Source of the DNA: Halomonas urumqiensis
GTDB taxonomy: Bacteria; Pseudomonadota; Gammaproteobacteria; Pseudomonadales; Halomonadaceae
Length of the DNA stretch: 64,000 bases
Assembly: GCF_003028575.1 (NCBI RefSeq)
Contig: NZ_PYUD01000004.1
Coordinates: 1-64,000 of the forward strand
Direction: 5' to 3'
Shown here: positions 46,941-54,219 of the stretch, piece after piece
How positions within the stretch are numbered: the first letter of the stretch is position 1
Layout of the letters: every line of letters begins with the position of its first letter
Translations under genes and position numbers: made by a program
Notes under the pieces: generated by a model
Database searches by the model: none
Told to the model about the DNA's origin: nothing
The model's input: the letters and a program-made list of their open reading frames with translations, nothing else

Positions 46941-48788
46941 ATGCTGGCGGTATGGGTGGAACAGCTACTGGGGTTTGCCTCGGGCGCCCTGGCGACCATT
47001 CGCGAGGACGAACGCTATCCAACGCTGATGACCTGGGCCCGTGAAGAGGGCCCAAGCCTGGTGGGCGGTAATTTGGCGCTGGCACAGGCGCTTGCACCCG
47101 AGCTTTGGTCGCAGACGCCGCTTGCGAGGTTGGATTTCGCTTGTGAACCCTTGGCGCGGCCTGGGCGCAACGAGCTCTGCTGGTGCGATTCCGGCCGCAA
47201 GACCAAGCACTGTTGTGGGTCGGTCTCACTGCCCGGGCAGATACCGACACACCTGATGTGGATGTTGTCGCTGCGTGACTGGAAGGGCAGTGCCCTGAAG
47301 GCTGCCCTGGACAGCGGGCGTGCACCTGCCCAGGCGCTGCTCGAAGCCGGCTTGATCGCCGCCGAAACCGGTCAACGGGGTCGCGCTCAGCAGATTCTCG
47401 AATCATTGTTCGAGCGTGTCGACTGGTCGACGCTGCCGGAGCAGGCCGAGCCGGCTTTCGAGATTCTCATCGATCTCTATCAGGAGCGTGGATTCTCGCG
47501 CAAGCGCGAGGCGCTTCTCGATGAGGTGCTCGAGCGTGGTCCGCTGTTCCTGCGTGGTGTCGCACTGGAGCGCATCTGTCTGATGCACCTCGACAACGAT
47601 GACCTGGACAGTGCCCGTGGCGCGTTCGTTCGCGCCCAGCAGGCACTGCCCGATTCGCCGACCCTGGCCTACATCGAGGCCATGCTGCTGCTTCACGAAG
47701 GCCATGAGAAAGAAGCCGCCGAACGCGCACGCTTCTGGTTGCGCAGGCTCTCTCGCCAGGGTGACCTGGACCCCGATCAGTTACAGTTCCTGGCCGATCT
47801 CGCCGACAACCCGGGCGCTACTCTTGCCGAGCAGCTGCTCAATGCCGAGGAGGACCTGGCCGGGCCGCTGGCCTCGCTGCAGGCGCTGTTCGAGTCGCTG
47901 CCCACCGCACCCAAGCTTGATATTCGGCTGACCCCCGCCTCGCGGCTTGAGTATCACACCAGTGCCAGGGAAGACACACTGTTCGCTGCCTGGCAGCAGC
48001 ACTTCCAGGTGGCCGTGGCAAGCGACACCCCGATGGGGCTTGAAAGCGACCCTTGGCCCGAGGCTGCCACCTGGCTCGGCGAGCTCTGTGCGCACCCGGA
48101 GTGGCTGGATTCACCCCGCGTGGTGCAGGGCTTGACACTGGCGCTGGCCAGCCGTTTCGGTAGCCTGCCGTGGATGGCGCCGAGCCTGTTTGCTCCATTG
48201 GCCGGTCGCCTGGAGCGTTGGCTCGAGCAGGTCCACGCCGAGGGGCCTGGCACCTTGACCTGGGACGATGCCGACAATGCGGTCCTGCTGCGCACGGGGC
48301 TGGCGCTGGTGGTGGGCATGGAGCGTGGTGCCCGGCAACGCTCTCGGCAACTCGCCGAGCGGCTGCTGGTGCTGGACGACCAGGATAGCCTGGGGCTGCG
48401 CGAACTGGTGCTCGACCAGTTGCTGCGCGATGGCCGTGATGAAGAGGCGCTGGTGGTCAGCGAGCAGAGGGTCGAGGCCGATGCGGATGAGCCAGCCCCG
48501 TTGGGCCTGTTGATGGGGCGTGCCCTGGCACTCTATCGACTGGAACGTCACGAGGAGGCCGGCGCGGCACTGGCCGAGGCACGTCACCTCAACACCCATG
48601 CACTGCCGATGCTGTGTGCCGAGAACCCGCGTCCGGCCTATACCGGTGTCGACGGGGTCGCGGCCCCAGGTTCGCGGGCCGAAGCCTGGCAATACCGCAC
48701 GTTGATGCGCGATCAGTGGCGTGCCACCCCGGGTGCCCTGGAGTGGCTGCGCGGGGCCATCCCGCCTTCACGCCACAAAAATGCCTGA
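46941..48788 (+). CDS. SEC-C motif protein with TPR-like repeats
   Basis: A 615-residue cytoplasmic protein. ATG 46941 is preferred because TGGAGG lies six bases upstream; an in-frame ATG at 46926 would add five residues. Near residue 80 there is a SEC-C zinc motif, Cys80-x-Cys82 and Cys91-Cys92 (GRNELCWCDSGRKTKHCCG), as in the SecA tail that binds SecB and ribosomes. The remainder is Leu/Ala/Glu-rich helical repeats (for example ILIDLYQERGFSRKREALLDEVLE, and ARGAFVRAQQALPDSPTLAYIEAMLLL) of TPR character. No catalytic domain is visible. The function is unknown; a scaffold or chaperone-linked role is possible. Confidence 0.8.
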   Translation: MLAVWVEQLLGFASGALATIREDERYPTLMTWAREEGPSLVGGNLALAQALAPELWSQTPLARLDFACEPLARPGRNELCWCDSGRKTKHCCGSVSLPGQIPTHLMWMLSLRDWKGSALKAALDSGRAPAQALLEAGLIAAETGQRGRAQQILESLFERVDWSTLPEQAEPAFEILIDLYQERGFSRKREALLDEVLERGPLFLRGVALERICLMHLDNDDLDSARGAFVRAQQALPDSPTLAYIEAMLLLHEGHEKEAAERARFWLRRLSRQGDLDPDQLQFLADLADNPGATLAEQLLNAEEDLAGPLASLQALFESLPTAPKLDIRLTPASRLEYHTSAREDTLFAAWQQHFQVAVASDTPMGLESDPWPEAATWLGELCAHPEWLDSPRVVQGLTLALASRFGSLPWMAPSLFAPLAGRLERWLEQVHAEGPGTLTWDDADNAVLLRTGLALVVGMERGARQRSRQLAERLLVLDDQDSLGLRELVLDQLLRDGRDEEALVVSEQRVEADADEPAPLGLLMGRALALYRLERHEEAGAALAEARHLNTHALPMLCAENPRPAYTGVDGVAAPGSRAEAWQYRTLMRDQWRATPGALEWLRGAIPPSRHKNA

Positions 48789-48789
48789 A

Positions 48790-50157
48790 TCAGGCCATGC
48801 GTGTCACCGGTGGTGGCACCAATTCCTTGTCACGACTGATCCAGATCGCAAGGGCGATGGCGGGAAGCCCCAGTGCCGTTGCGATCACAAAGAATGTCGC
48901 ATATCCCTCGGCTGCCACCACTAGCCCGCCAAAGCCGCTCAGGAACTTACCCGGTAGTGTCATCAATGATGAGAATAGCGCGTACTGGGTGGCGGTGTAG
49001 GCGCGTGATGTCAGGCTCGACAGGAAGGCGATGAACACGGCGCTTGCCAGGCCGTTGGCGAGGTTATCGCCGATGATCGTGACCACCAGCATCGGCAGGT
49101 GCTGTCCCGCCAGCGCCAATGCCGCAAACAGCAGGTTGGTGAAAGTCGCCGCCACGGCACCCAGCACCAGGATCGGACCGATGCCGTAGCGTGCCACCAG
49201 CAGCCCACCTGTGATGCCGCCAGCGATACTCATGAAAATGCCGAACACGTTGGTGACATTGGCGATGGCCGCCAGTGAAAAACCCAGGTCGATGTAAAGC
49301 GGATTGGCCATGGAGGCCATGGCCAGGTCGCTGACGCGAAACACGGCGACGAAAAGTAGTAGCCACAACGCCTTGTAGCGATACCGCGAGAAGAAGTCGG
49401 TGAAGGGGCAGACCACCGCACCGATCAGCCAGGCCCCCAGCCGCCGCAGTGTGCGTGGTTTGCCTTGGCTTGTGCGCAGGAAGGCGCGCACGCGCGGCTC
49501 ATGGATCAATTGAGTGCTGAGTGACAGGCGTTCGGGCTCCGGGCGAACCAATACCGTGATCACCCCGACCCCGACCAGTGCGGCCATGGTCAGATAGGCG
49601 GCTTCCCAGGAGAGCCACGATGCCACGTAGAGCGCACCTGCCCCGGCGGCGATCAGCCCGCCGCGATACCCGATGATGTAGGTCGATGCCATGGCCGCCT
49701 GGATGTCCTCCGGGGCCGACTCGATGCGAAAGGCATCGATGGCGATATCCTGGGTCGCCGAACCAAAGGCCACCAGCAGAGCGAACGCCGCTACCGGCAA
49801 GAGGTTCTGCTGTGGGTCCAGGCTTGCCAGACCGACCAGGCCGCCGGCGATCATCAGCTGGGCCAGCAGCATCCAGCCGCGACGTTGGCCAAACGCGCGG
49901 GTGAGAATCGGCAATGCCAGCCGGTCGACCACCGGCGCCCAGAAGAACTTGATCGAGTAGAGGATGCCGATCCACGAGAAGAAGCCAATCGCAGCCACCT
50001 CTACGCCGTCGCTGCGCAGCCACGCCGAGAGGGTCGAGAACACCAGCAGAAAAGGAAGCCCGGCGGAAAAACCCAGGAACAACATGGTGATCACTGGTGC
50101 ACGCAGGTAGATGGCCAGGGCGCTGCGCCAACTTCGCTGGGGGGTAGGGGTAGGCAT
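48790..50157 (-). CDS. ampG: AmpG-type muropeptide permease (MFS)
   Basis: A 455-residue major facilitator protein with about 12 membrane segments. The sequence RAPVITMLFLGFSAGLPFLLVFSTLSAWLRSDGVEVAAIGFFSWIG, then KFFWAPVVDR, and GSATQDIAIDAFRIE match AmpG, which imports anhydromuropeptides for cell-wall recycling. ATG 50157 has AAGGAG nine bases upstream; longer frames have no support. Convergent with the SEC-C gene (one base apart) and divergent from rfaH. Confidence 0.9.
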   Translation of the reverse strand: MPTPTPQRSWRSALAIYLRAPVITMLFLGFSAGLPFLLVFSTLSAWLRSDGVEVAAIGFFSWIGILYSIKFFWAPVVDRLALPILTRAFGQRRGWMLLAQLMIAGGLVGLASLDPQQNLLPVAAFALLVAFGSATQDIAIDAFRIESAPEDIQAAMASTYIIGYRGGLIAAGAGALYVASWLSWEAAYLTMAALVGVGVITVLVRPEPERLSLSTQLIHEPRVRAFLRTSQGKPRTLRRLGAWLIGAVVCPFTDFFSRYRYKALWLLLFVAVFRVSDLAMASMANPLYIDLGFSLAAIANVTNVFGIFMSIAGGITGGLLVARYGIGPILVLGAVAATFTNLLFAALALAGQHLPMLVVTIIGDNLANGLASAVFIAFLSSLTSRAYTATQYALFSSLMTLPGKFLSGFGGLVVAAEGYATFFVIATALGLPAIALAIWISRDKELVPPPVTRMA

Positions 50158-50346
50158 GGCGTAGTGCTCCTTGCAATCCCACGACGGCGGTGGGTGGCCA
50201 TCACAGGCCAGGACATCGATGGTAAACTGGGCGTTTGGCAGCCGGGCCGCCACTGACACGACGCATGTCGTCCGACCGCTTGCATGCGAGCAATTGTTGC
50301 AGAGCCCTGGCGGTGATACCAGCAGCCCGTCACGATCAGGAGCCCC

Positions 50347-50883
50347 ATGACCGACAGCGATGCCAATCAGGAAGATGGCGCAGACGCCAAGCCCCGCTGG
50401 TATGTGATCCAGTGCAAGGGGGGAGAGTCCTTTCGTGCCGCCGAGCACCTGGCCAACCAGGGCTATGAGGTGTTTCACCCGGTGCTTCAGGTGGAGAAGA
50501 AGCGGCGCGGCAAGCTGGAATGGATGAGCGAGCCGTTATTCCCGCATTATTTGTTCATTCGTCTCGATCGCATGGTCAGCAACTGGCGGCCGATCCGTTC
50601 CACTCGAGGTGTTCTCAAACTGGTCGGCTTCGGCAATGCTCCGCTGGCGGTCAGCGACATGTTGGTGGAGACCCTTCGCGAGCATGCCAGCGACTACCAG
50701 GATGCCACCGCCAATCTTTACTTCCGCACTGGCGACCCAGTGATGATCACCGAAGGCCCGTTCAAGGACCTGCAAGGGGTGTTTGCCGGCCAGAAGGGGC
50801 AGCAACGCGCCATCATCCTGCTCGATGTGCTGCATCGCCAGCAACGACTCGAGATGCCGGTCAGCCAGTTGCGGCGAGGCTGA
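50347..50883 (+). CDS. rfaH: Transcription antiterminator RfaH
   Basis: A 178-residue NusG paralogue (E. coli RfaH 162). The NGN domain (about residues 17-115) starts KPRWYVIQCKGGESFRAAEHLANQGYEVFHP and contains SEPLFPHYLFIRLD and STRGVLKLVGFG, the RfaH-specific form. The C-terminal KOW domain (about 125-178) has RTGDPVMITEGPFKDLQGVF. RfaH is recruited to paused polymerase at ops elements in long LPS, capsule or conjugation operons and boosts their elongation; no such operon or ops site is in this window. AGGAG precedes the ATG. Confidence 0.93.
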   Translation: MTDSDANQEDGADAKPRWYVIQCKGGESFRAAEHLANQGYEVFHPVLQVEKKRRGKLEWMSEPLFPHYLFIRLDRMVSNWRPIRSTRGVLKLVGFGNAPLAVSDMLVETLREHASDYQDATANLYFRTGDPVMITEGPFKDLQGVFAGQKGQQRAIILLDVLHRQQRLEMPVSQLRRG

Positions 50884-50935
50884 ACCGCCGACTTTTCCAC
50901 GTCCATTTCGTTATCCCCCTTTCCAGGAGACATCC

Positions 50936-51442
50936 ATGTCCATCGCCCCGCAGCAGGTCGTCACCCTGCACTATGTTCTCACCGATGCCTCAGGCGAAGT
51001 ACTCGATGATTCACGGGCCCGTCAGAAGCCACTGGAATACCTGCATGGGCATCACAATATCGTCGAGGGGCTCGAGGATGCCCTGGCTGGCCAGCGAGCG
51101 GGTGCCGAACTTTCCGTGACCCTGATGCCGGCACAGGCCTACGGGGTGCGTAACGAATCGCTGGTGCGCGAGGTCTCGCGCAGTGCTTTCCCGGTCGATG
51201 ACCTGGCACCCGGCATGCGTTTCCAGACCCCAGGTGATGCCGGCCCACAGGTCGTCACGGTACTCGAGGTGCATGACGATAGCGTCAAGATCGACACCAA
51301 CCATCCCCTGGCTGGCCAGATGCTGCGCTATCAGTTGGAGGTGCTGTCGGTGCGTGAGGCGACGCGCGCCGAACTGGCCAAGGGCCACCCCCTGCCACCC
51401 GGTACCGAAGCGAGCAGCGTCGAGGACAAGAAAGTGCTCTGA
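50936..51442 (+). CDS. FKBP-type peptidyl-prolyl isomerase, SlyD-like
   Basis: A 168-residue isomerase and likely chaperone. The FKBP half has VVTLHYVLTDASGEVLDDS, LEYLHGHHNIVEGLEDALAGQ and the insert-in-flap region (RAGAELSVTLMPAQAYGVRNESLVREVSRSAF). The NHPLAGQMLRYQLEVLSVREAT stretch is the SlyD/FkpB signature. The metal-binding His/Cys-rich tail of E. coli SlyD is absent, so nickel delivery is unlikely. AGGAGA precedes the ATG. It follows rfaH by 52 bases. Confidence 0.9.
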   Translation: MSIAPQQVVTLHYVLTDASGEVLDDSRARQKPLEYLHGHHNIVEGLEDALAGQRAGAELSVTLMPAQAYGVRNESLVREVSRSAFPVDDLAPGMRFQTPGDAGPQVVTVLEVHDDSVKIDTNHPLAGQMLRYQLEVLSVREATRAELAKGHPLPPGTEASSVEDKKVL

Positions 51443-51592
51443 ACGATGTGTGGACAGGGCATGAAACTGACCTGGATCAAGCTGGCGGGCGGGTCGATGA
51501 GCCACCCACCGCAAGACTTGATGCAGGTCAGGTTTCACGTCCAGGGTTCGCGCTACAGTCCTTCCAACAGATCGAGACGGGAGGATGCCACC

Positions 51593-51703
51593 ATGTACTG
51601 GGATGATGCCGTAATCTTTGGGTTGGTCACCGTCGCGATGATGATCGCTTTCCTCGCCGGTTGGGTGGGCTTCATCATTCGCGACCACCGCAAGAAACAT
51701 TGA
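51593..51703 (+). CDS. Tiny single-pass membrane protein
   Basis: A 36-residue protein: MYWDDAVIFGLVTVAMMIAF, the rest of one membrane helix, then a basic end (IIRDHRKKH). The ATG has a strong GGGAGG site eight bases upstream, better than any start of the longer in-frame extension. Size and layout (acidic start, helix, positive cytoplasmic tail) are like small subunits or regulators of membrane complexes, but I do not recognise a family. A strong terminator follows 58 bases downstream. Confidence 0.65.
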   Translation: MYWDDAVIFGLVTVAMMIAFLAGWVGFIIRDHRKKH

Positions 51704-51740
51704 GTCGGCAACGCCGCCGGCAAGTCAGTCGTCAGGGGAG

Positions 51741-51787
51741 GGGGGAGTCATCCCCCCGGTCGCCGACCCGGTTGGGTCGGCTTTTTT
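51741..51787 (+). terminator. Double hairpin and terminator after the tiny membrane protein
   Basis: GCCGACCC (51762-51769) and GGGTCGGC (51774-51781) form a perfect 8-bp stem with a GGTT loop followed by six T. Directly upstream GGGGGA (51741-51746) and TCCCCC (51751-51756) form a second hairpin. This isolates the peptide/kinase unit downstream from rfaH-side transcription. Confidence 0.9.
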
Positions 51788-51915
51788 GTTTTGGAGAGGG
51801 TCGTGACAATGTGCACCCTTCGTGGAAAACCCGCGCAAGGTGGTGCAACGCACGCAGGATGGCTGGCCGTGCAATCAGCATGGGCCTAGCATGAACGGTG
51901 TTCGATAATGTGCTT

Positions 51916-51930
51916 TTCCCACAGTGGGAA
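51916..51930. promoter_or_regulatory. Perfect 7-1-7 palindrome before the repeat-peptide gene
   Basis: TTCCCACAGTGGGAA lies 28 bases before the ATG at 51959 and seven bases after a -10-like GATAAT (51904-51909). It is either an operator near the start site or a leader hairpin. No known regulator consensus was recognised. Confidence 0.55.
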
Positions 51931-51958
51931 GCATCAGGAAACACCAGGAGGCCCTGCC

Positions 51959-52321
51959 ATGACATCGCCAGACCAAGCTACGACCCAGCAGGAAATGCAT
52001 CGGAAACGCCGCCGTCGGTTGCTTGCGACCCTGGGGATGGGAATTGCCGGTGCCTATGTGGCACCGACCCTGTTCAGTGTTGGCCAGGCGCATGCCTGGC
52101 ATGAACCTGTCAGGGGGCGTGATTCACGTACCAGCTACTCCCGGCCCAGTTACTCAAGGCCCAGTTACTCACGGCCTAGTTATTCACGGCCCAGCCGCTC
52201 CAGACCCAGTTATTCCCGGCCCAGTCGTTCAGGTGATGGCTACACATCACAACGTGGTCGTGGGTACGAAAGGCGCTACGTCTATCACCGCACGCCTTAT
52301 CGTCGTCCCAGCCGTTGGTGA
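51959..52321 (+). CDS. Tat-signal peptide with [Y/R]SRPS repeats, candidate modified peptide
   Basis: A 120-residue protein. ATG 51959 has AGGAGG upstream. Residues 14-46 look like a Tat signal: HRKRRRRLLATLGMGIAGAY, a hydrophobic core, and a cut after GQAHA46. The mature part is about 74 residues, extremely basic, and made of Ser, Arg, Tyr and Pro. Residues 60-89 are six tandem pentapeptides (YSRPS four times, RSRPS, YSRPS), then RSGDGYTSQRGRGYERRYVY and a Tyr/Arg-rich end (HRTPYRRPSRW). There is no cysteine. The TGA overlaps the ATG of the HprK/PqqD fusion (TGATG), so the two are made together. I do not recognise the family; a substrate for the adjoining kinase-like protein is the working idea. 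Confidence 0.8.
   Translation: MTSPDQATTQQEMHRKRRRRLLATLGMGIAGAYVAPTLFSVGQAHAWHEPVRGRDSRTSYSRPSYSRPSYSRPSYSRPSRSRPSYSRPSRSGDGYTSQRGRGYERRYVYHRTPYRRPSRW
52136..52225 (+). repeat. Six 15-bp in-frame repeats coding [Y/R]SRPS
   Basis: Units begin at 52136, 52151, 52166, 52181, 52196 and 52211, each coding Tyr/Arg-Ser-Arg-Pro-Ser. Synonymous third positions differ between units (TCC/TCA, CGG/AGG/AGA, AGT/AGC), so the peptide pattern has been kept while the DNA has drifted. That suggests selection on the protein repeat rather than a very recent slippage. Confidence 0.95.
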
Positions 52322-53553
52322 TGGTGGCGGACAGCGTGGATATCCACTTGCCAGGTCTGGGGCGCTTGCTGCGCCTGAGCGGTTGTCCCGAGGTGGCCGA
52401 TGCGCTGGTGGCCGCCATGCCGGGCTGGCCGATGCGGGTCACCCCTGCCAGCGGGCTTGCCCCGGCCATTCGTCTACGCCGAGCCTATGACGGGGAGGGC
52501 GATGAGAACGGTGGCTATGTGCAGCACGCTCCCGGCTTGCGAGGCGGCCTGGTGTTGCCGACACCTGTCGCTGCGGTCTGTAGCCTGATCGCCGATATCG
52601 TCGCCGCGTTATGTGAGCGACGTGCCGAGCTGATTGGCCTGCATTGCGGGTCAGTGGAGATCGAAGGCCAACTTGTGCTCTTCCCGGCGTCTCACCGCGC
52701 TGGCAAGAGTACGCTGACGGCTGCCTTCGCGGCGGCCGGTTGCCGAGTGTTCGGTGACGATGTGCTGGCCTTGACCGCTGAAGGCGATGGCATGGCGCTG
52801 GGGATTTCTCCGCGGCTGAGGCTGCCGCTGCCGGATATCGCGAACCCTGACCTCGTGGCTTACGCCGAGCGGCATGCCGGGCCCGAGGATCCGCGTTATC
52901 GTTATCTAAGCCTGCCTGAAGCGGAGCTCGCCGCGCATGGTGAGCGGCGCCCGATCGGGGCGATAGTGCTTCTGGAGCGCGACGACACGTTGTGCGATCC
53001 GGACCTGGTTACGCTGGCTCCCGGCGAAGGGTTGCTGCAGTTACTGTGCCAGAACTTTTCTCACGACGTCCCGACCGAGGCCTTGATGACACGCTTCGCC
53101 CCCCTGATGACGCGCTTGCCCTGCTTGCTGCTGCGTTATTCGGAACCACTGGCGGCGGCGCAATGCCTGATGGCGCGCATGACGTCGGGCCGCATTGTTG
53201 CGGGCAACGTGTCGGCGTCGCTGCTTGGGCGGCATTCGGTGCCGGGTGAACGTCTCCCGTCGGGCTGGGACAAGGTTGCGCTTGATGAGCGTTTCGGACC
53301 ATGCCCTGGCGTGCGTGACTACCCCGTCGGCGAAGAGTTGTTTCTGATCGACACGGCGAGTGGAGCGCTCCATCGCCTCAATAGCAGTGGTCAGGCAGCC
53401 TGGCGGTTGCTTGGCGAGGAGGCCTTGACGGTTGCCGACGTCGCGGACTTGCTGGTCGAGCACCATGGCGATGTGAGCAAGCCAGACGTCGAGGCGGATG
53501 TGCAGGCGCTGTTCGGCTGGATGGTTGAGGCACGCCTGATCGAGTCGCGATAG
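52321..53553 (+). CDS. HPr kinase-like domain fused to a PqqD-like peptide-binding domain
   Basis: A 410-residue two-domain protein. Residues about 95-290 resemble HPr(Ser) kinase: LIGLHCGSVEIEG, Walker A ASHRAGKST (123-131), the acidic GDDVLAL (145-151) and RPIGAIVLLERDD. Residues about 315-410 resemble PqqD, the RiPP recognition element: YPVGEELFLIDTASGALHRLNSSGQAAWRLL, then TVADVADLLVEHHG and a terminal helix. HprK-related kinases with separate PqqD-like partners are known in uncharacterised clusters, and HprK-like enzymes phosphorylate some lasso peptides. Here both parts are one chain and the start overlaps the repeat peptide (TGATG). No lasso cyclase, radical SAM enzyme or transporter is adjacent. 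The activity is inferred only. Confidence 0.8.
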   Translation: MVADSVDIHLPGLGRLLRLSGCPEVADALVAAMPGWPMRVTPASGLAPAIRLRRAYDGEGDENGGYVQHAPGLRGGLVLPTPVAAVCSLIADIVAALCERRAELIGLHCGSVEIEGQLVLFPASHRAGKSTLTAAFAAAGCRVFGDDVLALTAEGDGMALGISPRLRLPLPDIANPDLVAYAERHAGPEDPRYRYLSLPEAELAAHGERRPIGAIVLLERDDTLCDPDLVTLAPGEGLLQLLCQNFSHDVPTEALMTRFAPLMTRLPCLLLRYSEPLAAAQCLMARMTSGRIVAGNVSASLLGRHSVPGERLPSGWDKVALDERFGPCPGVRDYPVGEELFLIDTASGALHRLNSSGQAAWRLLGEEALTVADVADLLVEHHGDVSKPDVEADVQALFGWMVEARLIESR

Positions 53554-53561
53554 GCCAACCC

Positions 53562-54215
53562 TCAGGGCGACGTCGTGGCGAGACTATCGCCCGAGGGAAG
53601 CGTCCAGTGACGCTCCAGGGCACGCATGACGCGCTCGGGGTACCAGGTCTTGCCGAGGCTGCCGTTGTAGCGTGCCAGCGCCCGCGTGAAATCGCCGCGT
53701 TCTACGGCGAGGTAGTGGGCAAGGATGGTGCAGCCATAGCGCAGGTTGCGCCACGGATCGGTGAGGTCATCGGCGGGCAGGCCCAGCTCGCGAATCCAGA
53801 ACGGCATTATCTGCATCAGCCCGACGGCACCCGCTGACGACACGGCATCGGCCTGAAAGCCGCTTTCCACCTGGATGACTGCCAGCACCAGCTCGGGCGG
53901 CAGCCGGGCCAACCGCGCTTCGTGGTAGATGCGCTGGAGAAGCTCGCTACGCTGCGTGTCATCCTTCACGAAGCGTGACAGGCGTGGCGACATGTTGTTG
54001 TGCCACTGTCGGGCCGCCCAGATTTCCGTGGGTGCGCGCGGGGATGCGAGGGCAGCGTCGAGGGTGGTGCGCAGCGCCCCATTCGCCCTGGGCAGCGGCT
54101 GCACTACCAAGGGCTTCGCCTGGGCCTCGAGCGAGGCCAGAAAGCCGTCATCATTGCCGGTCGCCGCGGGGGCCACCAGCCAGGCGGCCACCAGCAGGGT
54201 GGCCGCCGCCGTCAT
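53562..54215 (-). CDS. Lytic transglycosylase (SLT family)
   Basis: A 217-residue secreted murein-cleaving enzyme. Signal peptide about residues 1-19 (MTAAATLLVAAWLVAPAATG). The SLT domain runs from about residue 95, with catalytic Glu117 in VIQVESGFQADAVSSAGAVGLMQIMP and later RYGCTILAHYLAVERGDFTRALARYNGS. It cleaves MurNAc-GlcNAc bonds with anhydro-muropeptide formation, the substrate class imported by AmpG-type permeases. ATG 54215 lies four bases after the proS stop, so it is the last gene of the minus-strand proS unit. Convergent with the HprK/PqqD gene. Confidence 0.9.
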   Translation of the reverse strand: MTAAATLLVAAWLVAPAATGNDDGFLASLEAQAKPLVVQPLPRANGALRTTLDAALASPRAPTEIWAARQWHNNMSPRLSRFVKDDTQRSELLQRIYHEARLARLPPELVLAVIQVESGFQADAVSSAGAVGLMQIMPFWIRELGLPADDLTDPWRNLRYGCTILAHYLAVERGDFTRALARYNGSLGKTWYPERVMRALERHWTLPSGDSLATTSP

Positions 54216-54219
54216 GTGG

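Noticed and set aside
50158..50346. ops element near rfaH
   Set aside because: No GGCGGTAG-type ops sequence was seen here or before any long surface-polysaccharide operon in the window.
51593..53553. Lasso-peptide or radical-SAM RiPP cluster
   Set aside because: No lasso protease/cyclase, radical SAM enzyme, B1-type separate RRE or ABC exporter is adjacent; only the kinase-like/PqqD fusion is present.
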